Source: Dreissena polymorpha
Taxonomy: Eukaryota; Mollusca; Bivalvia; Myida; Dreissenidae
Assembly: GCF_020536995.1 (NCBI RefSeq)
Contig: NC_068358.1
Coordinates: forward strand, 49,815,780 to 49,879,779
DNA: 64,000 bases
Reading direction: 5' to 3'
In this document: piece by piece, positions 45,202 through 55,900 of the stretch
How the letters are laid out: every line of letters begins with the position of its first letter
Numbering within the stretch: the first letter of the stretch is position 1
Made by a program: the position numbers and the translations under genes
The notes under the pieces: model-generated
What the model was told of the DNA's origin: nothing
Database searches by the model: none
Seen by the model: only the letters and a program-made list of their open reading frames with translations

Positions 45202-46541
45202 AAATAGGCCTTATTCAAGCATATGTTCATTTTTGTGACACCTGGGGCAAGGTCGAATTTGTTGCCAGGGGCATAATTTGAAAAAACTAAGTAGAGAACT
45301 ATTAGAAGTCACTACCTACCAAATTTGATTGAAATAGGCCCAATGGTTATGGACAAGAAGATTTTTATAGTTTGCACAAAATGGGCCCAATATAAGCATA
45401 TGTTCAATTTTGTGACCCCTGGGGAACGGTCAAATTTGATCCCAGGGGCTTAATTTGAACAAACTTGGAAGAGGACTATAAGATGTCATTACATACCAAA
45501 TTTGGTAGCCCTATGCCATACGGTTATGGACTAGAAGATGTTTAAAGTTTGCACAAAATAGGACTTATATAAGCACATTTTTGATTTTTTGACCCCCAGG
45601 GCGGGGTCAAATTTGACCCCAGGGGCATACTTTAAACAAACTTGGTAGAGGACTATTAGATGTCACTACATACCAAATTTGGTAGCCCTATGCCCAATGG
45701 TTATGGACAAGAAGATTTTGAAAGTTTTCACAAAATAGGCCTTATATAAGCAAATTTTCAATTTTTTGACCCCCCAGAGCAGGGTCAAATTTGACCTCAG
45801 GGGCTTAATTTGAAGGAACTTGGTAGAGGACAATAAGATGTCACTACATACCAAATTTGGTAGCCCTTGGCCCAATGGTTCTGGACAAGAAGATTTTTTA
45901 AAGTTTTCACAAAATTGGCCTTATATAAGCAAATGTTCAATTTTTTGACCCCCCCCGGGGCAGGGTCAAATGTGACCCCAGGGGCATAATTTGAACAAAC
46001 TTGGTAGAAGACTATTAAATGTCACTACATAGCAAATTTGGTAGCCCTAGGCCCAATGGTTATGGTTAAAAAGATTTTTAAAGTTTGCACAAAGTAGGCC
46101 TTATATTAGCAAATTTTCTATTTTTTAACCCCCCCCCCCCCCCCGGGGCAGGTTCAAATTTGACCCCAGGGGCATAATTTGAACAAACTTGGTAGAGGAC
46201 TATAAGATGTCACTACATAGAAAATTTGGTAGCCCTAAGCCCAATGGTTATGGACAAGAAGATTTATAAAGTTTGCACAAAATAGGCCTTATATAAGTAA
46301 ATTTTCAATTTTTTGACCCCCAGGGGTAAAGTCAAATTTGACCCCAGGGGCATAATTTGAACAAATTTGAAAGAGGTTCACCACAGGAACATTCCTGAGA
46401 AATTTCATCAGAATTGGACCAGTAGTTTAGGAGAAGAAGATGTTTAAAGAAAAAGTTAACGCACGCACGCACGCACGCACACACGACGGACACAGGACCA
46501 TGACATAAGCCCCGCTGGCCTTTGGCCAGTGGAGCTAAAAA
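45202..46541 (+). repeat. GACCCCAGGGGC tandem repeat, about seven units
   Basis: The unit is about 175 bp, with GGGTCAAATTTGACCCCAGG, GGCATAATTTGAACAAACTT, GGTAGAGGACTATTAGATGT and GTTTGCACAAAATAGGCCTT. Runs of C at 45950 and 46130-46144 vary in length. The foot is AAGTTAACGCACGCACG(CA)n, ACGGACACAGGACCATGACA and a GCTGGCCTTTGGCCAGTGGAGC hairpin. The same foot is at 47995-48062. Confidence 0.85.
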
Positions 46542-47450
46542 CAGGACTGAATGCCATAAAGTTAACCTCAATTTTTACAATTTCATCGATATCATAAACA
46601 CCGCGGGCGCCAGTCTAAAGCACATGGCATAAATCAGCGTGAAGTTGATTTTTGTGACTGCAGGTTTTTACAAGACAATGGTTCTATTGTGCATTCGCAC
46701 TGAAGAATCGTTAACTCATATCTGTATAGACCCCTGAATAAGTCATACGACCAACTTTCACAGTTGTTATCTACATGCATAGGTCATTGGGTTTATAGCG
46801 TTCAATTTTCATTTTATTTTCTCTCTGACAGGCGTTTCTTGTTTGATTTTTTTTGCAGTCACATAAACAACCAAGCAATGTAATATGGAACTTTTACAAT
46901 CATTATTGCTGCTTCTGCCTGTATTTGCGCGATGATGATCTGAATTATTAACTTTCTGATGCTATATTTCTAAATCTTTTTCTATAAAGAAGGAATGTAG
47001 TTGACACTTGTTCGTAGTTTCATTTCATCATTCCTCAAAAAGTTGTAGCTCTGGTCTCTTTCCTACCTATTGAGTAATTAAATGGTAATAAAATTGAATG
47101 CGTTTTAATTCCCTTTTATTATTGTTTAGTTTGAGTAACAATGCTATGAGGTTAAATTTTATTTACACTTAAATGTATCATGAATATTGCTGGGTCAAGT
47201 GTGAAGTTGAGCGCTCTTAAACCAGTTTAAACCCCCAATGCTTTGCATTGACCGTTCCAAGGCGGTGAACCCAGCTTTATTTAGTTATGTGTTATGTATG
47301 TTGTTTTGTATCGTGCTGTTTTTTGCTGTTTTGGCAATTGGTCACTTGCCTTCCCTTAAATAAAGGACCAACTAATTGTGTATAATGAGAATTCAATACT
47401 GCTCCAGCAGCTGGAGTTTCACTTCTTTATATTGTGCTTTGGGGGATAAT
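46542..47450. other. No gene seen
   Basis: AT-rich DNA. A minor repeat-like GCGCTCTTAAACCAGTTTAA lies near 47210. No supported ORF. Confidence 0.3.
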
Positions 47451-47690
47451 AGAATACCAGACGGAAAACCCACCTGTCCGGTATGGTAAAATAATATCAG
47501 GAGGAAACCCACCAGTACGGTATGGTACAAGAATACCAGGAGAAAACCCACCTGTTTAGTACGGTACAAGAATACCTGGAGGAAATCCCACCTGTCCAAT
47601 ATGGTAAAAGAATACAAGGAGGAAACCCCACCTGTCCAGTATGGTACAAGAATACTCGGATGAAACCCCGCCTGTCCGGTATGGTGACCA
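47451..47690. repeat. 40-bp minisatellite, six units
   Basis: The unit is GAATACCAGGAGAAAACCCA then CCTGTCCAGTATGGTACAA, 39-40 bp. Six units vary by small indels and substitutions. The frames are open only because of the repeat. Confidence 0.88.
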
Positions 47691-47819
47691 ATAACAAAAC
47701 TCACATGCTGCCTAAACAGGGTTTTGATCAGTCCGGTTGCGATGTGGACTGCTATTGCATCAGAGGCTCAAATCCCCACAAGCATCATTAAAATGCAGCT
47801 GATAACCTTGTTCAATCTT

Positions 47820-48066
47820 GTTCAAATAAAGCCTTAAACAGGCCTTATATAAGCAAATTTTCATTTTTGTGACCCCCGGGGCAGGGTCAAATTTGACCCC
47901 AGGGGCATAATTTGAACAAATTTGAAAGAGGTTCACCCCAGGAACATTCCTGAGAAATTTCATCAGAGTTGGACCAGTAGTTTAGGAAAAGTTAACGCAC
48001 GCACGGACGACGGATACAGGACCATGACATAAGCCCCGCTGGCCTCTGGCCAGTGGAGCTAAAAAT
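47820..48066 (+). repeat. GACCCCAGGGGC repeat, single-unit copy with foot
   Basis: One unit (GGCCTTATATAAGCAAATTT to TGACCCCAGGGGCATAATTT) is followed directly by the same foot as at 46350-46541, ending GGCCAGTGGAGCTAAAAATC. This shows that the element can exist with one unit and that its 3' end is fixed. Confidence 0.8.
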
Positions 48067-48142
48067 CACACTATGCTATAAAAAAGACATTGTCAAAATA
48101 TTTTGCAAAATGAAATTAACACATCTAAGTAATTACATATAA

Positions 48143-48148
48143 TTTATT
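48143..48148 (-). promoter_or_regulatory. Candidate polyadenylation signal of the PRDM9-like gene
   Basis: AATAAA on the minus strand (TTTATT on plus), about 190 bp past the stop codon of the zinc-finger exon. It is the first clear signal downstream; other AT-rich variants are close by. Confidence 0.5.
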
Positions 48149-48169
48149 TATCCATAACTTATTTATGAC

Positions 48170-48337
48170 ATGCAGTAATTATTAAGAGATAAATCGATCT
48201 CTTGTATGTATCAGCAAGTGTCTCTTTCAGTGACAATCCAAGTTACATGCATAACACAAGCCATACACTTAAACAGTCTTTCTCTTGTATGTATCTACAT
48301 GTGTCTCTACAAATAACACTCTGGTTCAATGAATTAC
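48170..48337 (-). pseudogene. Two decayed zinc fingers beyond the stop codon
   Basis: Past the TGA at 48340-48338, and in another frame, the DNA still reads as finger remnants: a degraded finger ending RHM-IHTRERLF, then KCMACVMHVTWIVTERDTC in place of KCEVCGYACN...H. Three stops interrupt the two units. The array was therefore once at least two fingers longer, and a frame change gave the present end (MKIHTRV). Confidence 0.75.
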
Positions 48338-49956
48338 TCATACTCTTGTATGTATCTTCATGTGTCTCTTCAAGGAACGTTTCTGGGAAAATGCATTACC
48401 ACACACCTCACACTTGTACTCCCTCTCTCCTGTGTGTACCACCATATGCATCTTCAAGTCAGGATTCTGGTTAAATGCTTTATTGCACACCTCACATTTG
48501 TACCGTCTTTCACCTGTATGTATCCTCATGTGTTTGGTCAAGTTACTTCTCTGGGTACATGCATAACCACACACCTCACACTGGTACTCTCTCTCACCTG
48601 TATGTATCATCATGTGTGTTTTCAAGTTACCAATCTTGTTAAATGCATAATTGCACAGTTCACACTTATACAATTTCTCTCGTGTATGTATCCGCATGTG
48701 TGTCTTCAAGTTACCCTTCTGGTTACATGCAAAACCACACACCTCACACTTGTACAGTTTTTCTCCGGCATGTACCACCATGTGTGTCTTAAAGCTACTC
48801 TTCTTGTTACATGCATAACCACACACCTCACACATGTACACTCTGTCTCCAGTATGTATCCTCATGTGTGTCTTCAAGTTACCCCTCTGGCTACATGCAT
48901 AACCACACACCTCACACTTGTACTGTCTCTCTCCTGTATGTATCATCATGTGTGTTTTCATGTAACCACTCTGCTTACATGCATAACCACACACCTCACA
49001 CTTGTACACTCTGTCTTTTGTATGTATCCTCATGTGTTTCTTCAAGTTACCACTCTGGGTACATGCATAACCACACACCTCACACGTGTACTCTCTCTCT
49101 CCTGTATGTATCATCATGTGTGTTTTCAAGTAATCACTCTGGTTACATGCATAACCACACACCTCACACTTGTACAGTTTCTCTCCTGTATGTTTCCGCA
49201 TGTGTGTCTTCAAGGAACTACTCTGGGTAAATGAATGTCCACACACCTCACACTTGTACAGTTTTTCTCCTGTATGTATCACCATGTGTGTCTTCAAGTT
49301 ACCCTTCTGGTTACATGCATAACCACACACCTCACACTTGTACAGTTTTTCTCCTGTATGTACCACCATGTGTGTCTTCAAGCTACCCTTTTGGTTAAAT
49401 GCATAACCACACACTTCACACTTGTACAGTTTCTCTGTTGTATGTATCCGCATGTGTGTCTTTAATGTACTACTGTTGGTAAATGAGTGTCCACACACTT
49501 CACACTTATACAGTTTTTCTCCATGTATTTTCATGTGTACCTTCAAGTTACCCTTATGGTTACATTCAAAACCGCACATTCCACACTTGTATTGTTTGTC
49601 TGTGGTATGTATCAGCATGTGTGTCTTCAAGTTACCCCTCTGGTTACATGCAAAACCACAATCCTCACACTTATACAGTTTCTCTCCTGTATGTATCTGC
49701 ATGTGTGTCTTCAAGGAACTACTCTGGGTAAATGAATGTCCACACACCTCACACTTAAACAGTTTTTCTCCTGTATGTATCACCATGTGTGTCTTCAAGT
49801 TACCCTTCTGTTTACATCCATAACCGCATATCTCACACGTGTACACTGTGTCACCTATATGTATCCTCATGTGTCTCTTCAAGGTACCCCTCTGGCTACA
49901 TGCAAGGCCAAGTTCTCTGGCGCGTTCATCTCCATACCAAACTAGCAGTTCCTCCC
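48338..49956 (-). CDS. PRDM9-like exon: end of SET plus 18 complete zinc fingers
   Basis: After CAG at 49957 the exon begins with two bases that complete Gly, then EELLVWYGDERARELG, the end of the SET domain with the third catalytic tyrosine. Without a spacer it enters half a finger (LACSQRGTLKRHMRIH, first Cys pair missing). Eighteen full C-x2-C-x12-H-x3-H fingers follow, mostly TGEKLYKCEVCGYACNQKGN-like. Finger 4 lacks one linker residue (KIHGEK). The -1/2/3/6 contact residues are mainly QGNT (fingers 1, 3, 7, 12, 14) and QSST (2, 8). Only fingers 9, 11, 17 and 18 differ strongly. TGA stop at 48340. Confidence 0.93.
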
Positions 49957-52900
49957 CTGAAGCGATAGTAAATATTAACAAGTTATTTAAAAACATGAGA
50001 AAATGTTCACCTTTTCGATGTGACACTAAATTCCTTTAGTAGACTTCCGTGTATAATTTAGAAAGGATTTGTGTATGATTAAAATGGAATTTCACAGTGC
50101 AAATGAAAACTGGTCAAGATCACAACAGTGTTGAGTATATTTTGACTTTTTATGAGGTCTTTCTAGGCCAGAAGCTGTATAATGCAAATACCTGAAGTGG
50201 GTCTCAAAAAGCTCTCAGATTTGGAAGAGATTGAGTTATAGCTTCAACTTTTTAACCATTTATTTCACACTCTCACCTATTAAATATTGGTATGACCATG
50301 TGTTGTGTGGAAAACCAACAAAACGCAGACACCTTTAATGTATTATGACCATAAAGCGGTTTAAGGGAATCTAATCATATGGCCAAGACAGTCCCATCAT
50401 TTAGTATTCAAATCTTTAGTCATACAATGTGTATGTACCTGATGGAACTGGCTTGAATGTGCAGTAATAGATGCCTCTTTTGTACTGCAATGCTACAAGG
50501 TTCTGATCTGCCTCTGTCATTGCACAGTTCACGTATCTCATCCAGTTAGACGTGGCCTTGTTCTGCACATCCACAAAGTGGCTTGCTTTGCCTTCTTTAT
50601 AGATCTAAAATGCATAAAATCATAATATAAAAAACCCTAGGTAAACATGATTGAAACACGAGAAAATATGATACCGTATTTACTTGTTCTTAAGAGCAAC
50701 ATTCCAATGTTAGACTACAATACCATAGAATGTATTTAGAAACTTAACAGCGGCAATGATAAAACAATGTTTTGCACAGCCCACACTGAATTACTTCTTA
50801 ATTATTAAGTTTCATTCATGTTAAATAGTACACTCCTTACAACCTTCAATGAAACACCAATTTTAAATTATAACCAAATCAGATTTACAAGATGTGTAAA
50901 ATCTATACATGCCAGCATCCTTTAATACAACACGTAATAGTTAATACTAGTAAACTAGAAATATGTCACAAAAACCCGATACATTCATGAAATATGTTTG
51001 ACTACAGATATTTTCAATATTAATTGTACAGTAGAATTACAGACGAAATCTTATAAATAAGCCAAAACTGGTCGAAGTCAAAATTTCTTTATAAACAATC
51101 ATTTACACACTATGAACATTCGGCTCTTAAAGTCTGAGCAAAATCCGCCAAGCACTTGAATACTTTGGTCTGCGACTCAATATTCTATCAAGGTAAACCA
51201 GACAAAGGCCCTTACTCTGTCAAATCTTGTTGCAGCTAAAATTTCTGTCTAAATAATTATGTCCGAAGTGAGAAAATCAAACTTGAGCAAGATCAACCCA
51301 GAAATTAAACACAACTAGAAAACCATAATTCTGCCAAAATACATCAAAGTCCAGATTCCTTTTATTCCATCATGTAAACAACAACATTATCAAACAGTTA
51401 CACTTTGCATGAGATCAACCTAGTTGTTCAAGTGCAGCGGAAAACTTAAGCGTTGGGATGAGCAGACATGCTTTGGGACAGATAGACTGGTACCATGTTT
51501 AAAGGGATCTTTTCACGCTTTGGTAAATTGACAAAATTGAAAAAAGTTGTTTCAGATTCGCAAATTTTCGTTATAGTTATGAGGAAACAGTAATACTGAA
51601 CATTTACAATGGTCTAATATAGCCATTATATGCATCTTTTGACGATTTTAAAACCTAAAAATTATAAAGCGTTGCAACGCAAAACGATTGAATAATTTGG
51701 AGAGTTCTGTTTTTGTCGTTAAATTTTTTGAAACTACGAAAATTGCTTATATAACGTATAAAATACATTTGAATTTGTAAACGGCGGAATAGCTCAGTAG
51801 GCTAAAGCGTTTTTACTTCAGGACTCTGGCAGGACTGCAGGGGTCACTGGTTCGAAACCTGGTCCGGGCAATGTTCTTTTCCTTTTTTTAATTTTATTCT
51901 TGATTTTTTACTGGAGCTTTTACGATCCAATGTTTACATTTATCGATATAAAGCATTTAATGAATAAGTTAAAAAATGCCAAAATCTGTGAAAAGGCCCC
52001 TTTAAAGCCTCCCTTTTTGAGGTGGCATAATATTCCTTAAATTCCCTTTATAGACTGCTAGATAAAGAATGCATTTGTTTCAAATGAAGCTCTTTATGTT
52101 TGACCATTTAGACTTGGTTGAATCATTCATGAATTCAAACTAGAAATAAGTATAAATGCACAAATAAGTATAAATGCACAAAGCTAAGCATCATTTTGAA
52201 GCTTCACCTGCCAGCAATATCCTGACTTATGGTTGTCAGTGATGATATCGCCCTCATACGGTCCAAACATGATCCTGGACTTCAGTCCAACTTTTGTAAA
52301 TACTCCAAGACCAGCTCCAACTATTGTTGAGGTTTTAATTTCAAAGTTATCAGGCAGGGTATGGTCAGCTCTATAAGGGTCCACTTCTGGCACCTGCAGT
52401 GGATATTATAAGTTACACTGTTAGTAACTGATGGTGTATGGGATATACACCTTCAGTAATTTCATACCATACGAGAGCGAAGCTCGAGTATGGTATGACC
52501 TTACTGAGGGTGTATATCCCATACACCATTAGTTACTAACAGTGAACGATTTTATCTCACCGACTACCTTTAAAGTGTATAATATATAATATAATATGTA
52601 ATATATAATGTATTAAACATAATATAATAATATATATTGTAATATATATAATATTGTATACTATATATATAATAGTTACTATAATATAATAAATATATAA
52701 TATAATATATATATAATATATAATATATATATAATATATATATAATCTAATTATAATTAATATATCATATATTTTATCATATCATATATAATCTATCATA
52801 TATCATATAATCATATATAAATAGACTTTAAATATAATATATAATATAATTTATAATTTTTATATAATATATAATATAATATAATTTATAATATATGATA

Positions 52901-55900
52901 TATAATAATATATATAATATATCTATTTATAATCTCCTATCTCTATTCTATCTCTTCTCTCTCCTAATAGTATATAAAACTTTTGATCATCTCCTACATG
53001 TTAGCTCTATCTATTTCTCTCCTGATAATGATATATTCATGTATCATGTATAATATATCATATATCAATCATATATATAATATATATATATCTATATATA
53101 TATTATATTATAAATAAGTTTTACTTTATACTATATAGAGATAGTATACTTTATAGAATATATTATATATTAATAACAATACTTATCTAGCAGTTTATCG
53201 AACAGACGCCATTTTTTACGTTGATAGAAGTATGGAAATTACTCGGGGTGTATAGAAATTACTCGGGGTGTATGGAAAATACACCACGGGCACATGACCG
53301 CTCTAAGCCAATCGGATAAGGTCATTTTTGTAGGAGGTGAGATATTAAGGTATATAACAAGAGCTGTCACCATAGGATGACATATGCCACCTAGAATCTA
53401 TAAACCCTTTGATAGGAGTGATGAGCATTTTTCGGAACTTGTCCAGTCAATTAACACTTAGACCTCAAACTAATTGCAACAGAATTTCTGAGTGCACAAA
53501 TATCTTGATTAATGCATTTTATAAATAATATAAAAAGTCTAGACCAATCCATGCTGGGGAAAGTTGTAAAAAAATTTTTTTTTTTTAGTTATTTTAAATT
53601 ATATTTTGTGACTGGTCCTGACTACAGTAGATCAACGCACGAATAACATCGTCTGCAGATGAACAATAGTGGGTTTTGATTATTTCTAAAAAATCGGACA
53701 GTTGAACATAATGATCAAAATTCCAATGAGACAGGTAAGTCTAGCAATATATATTTTATTCAATAAATTATATTTTAGCACATATACTGGTTTAAACGGT
53801 GCAGAATGTCTGTAAATGAAAAATGTAATGTGTTTTAATGTTTTCTCATTGATGACAATCCAAAAACGTTTATAAAAGCATGTTTTGTCTCAAAACAGGA
53901 GCTTCAATGATCTACTGTGTGTCATTTGTTATATTTTTTCTGCACACGTATTTATATTTTGCTTTTGATTGATTTATCTATTACAAAAAATCAATATCTA
54001 GCAGTTGCGAGAATTTGTTGAAACAAAAGCTGTTTGTAAAACATGCATGCCCCCCATATGGGCTGTCTGTTGTAGTGGCAGCCATTGTGTGAATATGTTT
54101 TTTGTCACTGTGACCTTGACCTTTGACCTAGTGACCTGAAAATCGATAGGGGTCATCTGCGAGTCATGATCAATGTACCTATCAAGTGTCATGATCCTAG
54201 GCAAACGCGTTCTTGAGTAATCATCCGGAAACAATTTTACTGTTTCGGGTCACCGTGACCTAGACCTTTGAACTAGTGACCTGAAAATCAATATGGGTCA
54301 TCTGCGAGTCATGATCAATGTACCTATGAAGTTTCATGATCCTAGGCGTAAGCGTGCTTGAGTTATCATCCGGAAACCATTTAACTATTTCGTGTCACCG
54401 TGACCTTGACCTTTGACCTAGTGACCTCAAAATCAATAGGGGCCATCTGCGAGTCATGATCAATCTACCCATGAAGTTTCATGATCCTAGGCATATGCGT
54501 TCTTGAGTTATCATCCGAAAACCATTTTACAATTTCGAGTCACCGTGACCTTGACCTTTGACCTAGTGACCTCAAAATCAATAGGGGTCATCTGCGAGTC
54601 ATGATCTATCTAACGATGAAGTTTCATGATCCTAGGCATATGCGTTCTTGTTATCATCCGGAAACCATTTTACTATTTCAGGTCACCATGACCTTGACCC
54701 TTGACCTAGTGACCTCAAAATCAATAGGGGTCATCTGCGAGTCATGATCAATTTACCTATGAAGTTTCATGATCCTAGGCCTATGCGTTCTTGAGTTTTC
54801 ATCCGGAAACCATTTTACTATTTCGGGTCACCGTGACCTTGATCTTTGATCTAGTGACCTCAAAATCAATAGGGGTCATCTGCGAGTCATGATCAATGTA
54901 CCTATGAAGTTTCATGATCCTAGGCCCAAGCGTTCTTGAGTTATCATCCGGAAACCACCTGGTGGACGGATCGACAGACCGACCGACCGACATGTGCAAA
55001 GCAATATACCCCCTCTTCTTCGAAGGGGGGCATAAAAACAGAAAACTATGGAAGCCCATATCTGCCATAAAATCTATAAACAGATATAAAAACCGAAATT
55101 TTAAATAACCTCTTTAATGTATACATAATAATTGTCATGATTGCTTGTAAAAATTCGCATAGACGTCTTGTTCAATATACTGCTGTGTTTATTATCTTAA
55201 TATATACATCATATATTTTGTTGTTACTTGTAATGTTGCTTTTTAGTTTTTATCGTAATTATGTGTATCGTCAAAGGCATATTTCATCGTTCTGGTGTTC
55301 CGATTTGGAGCACTTGTGGATTGTGTAAAATTGTATTCCAGGAGGCTCGTGAAAAACAAAGGCACCCAATCAGTTTGTGCGATATAATCCATCATAACAC
55401 CGTAGTCATCTAATAATTCTATTTTTATACCTAGTTTGTAAGCTGAAACAAAAACTGGTAAAATGATAGAATCCCCGTAGTTCATACACTTCGTTTTGTT
55501 TAAATAAAAAGGTTTACTGAATTAAAAGTGGAATACTAGTAAATAGAATAATAGATTATTGTTTTTTTTTGTTTTCTAAGCCTTGCATGATAAACCTGAT
55601 CTATAATCAACACTAACCTATGATTATTGATATTAAACAGGAAATGAGTGTCGATCATTGGTGCTACCCTTTATTGAATTACTAGTAAAATTCTGAAACC
55701 CTAAAACTGATTTTCGTCTATTAAAATTTCAGATGGGTCACCAAGGGATGTGTTTTTGACTGTTACATATCTAGTAAATACGAATGGGTAGCAGGACAAA
55801 AACTTGAAAAGGTAAGATTGGTCAATTAATCTATATCGTCACTGTCTGCTTGATACTGTAGAAGCTGACAAGATTTTAATGTGCCAAGTCAACAATCATT

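Larger units (their letters stand above)
50607..52207 (-). other. Intron of the PRDM9-like gene holding TTAA MITE copy 3
   Basis: Donor GTGAAG after CAG at 52208 and acceptor TTTTAG before 50604. Apart from the MITE (51499-52005) the intron is unremarkable AT-rich DNA. Confidence 0.8.

Noticed and set aside
48341-49845. Regular repeats that could be read as a CRISPR-like or satellite array
   Set aside because: The 84-bp period encodes C2H2 fingers in one frame and is explained by the protein.
48329-49945. Plus-strand ORFs of up to 301 residues opposite the zinc-finger exon
   Set aside because: They are periodic mirrors of the 84-bp finger repeat (TTHLTLV, CMYHHVCLQ) and have no independent support.
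21743-51870. Functional tRNA genes in the three MITEs
   Set aside because: A and B boxes are good, but the acceptor and anticodon stems do not pair properly, and the copies sit in a mobile element.
55137-55485. Short ORFs at 55137-55328 and 55485-55243 as exons
   Set aside because: No domain, no matching splice phases with the PRDM9-like gene, and they lie in repeat-filled intron DNA.
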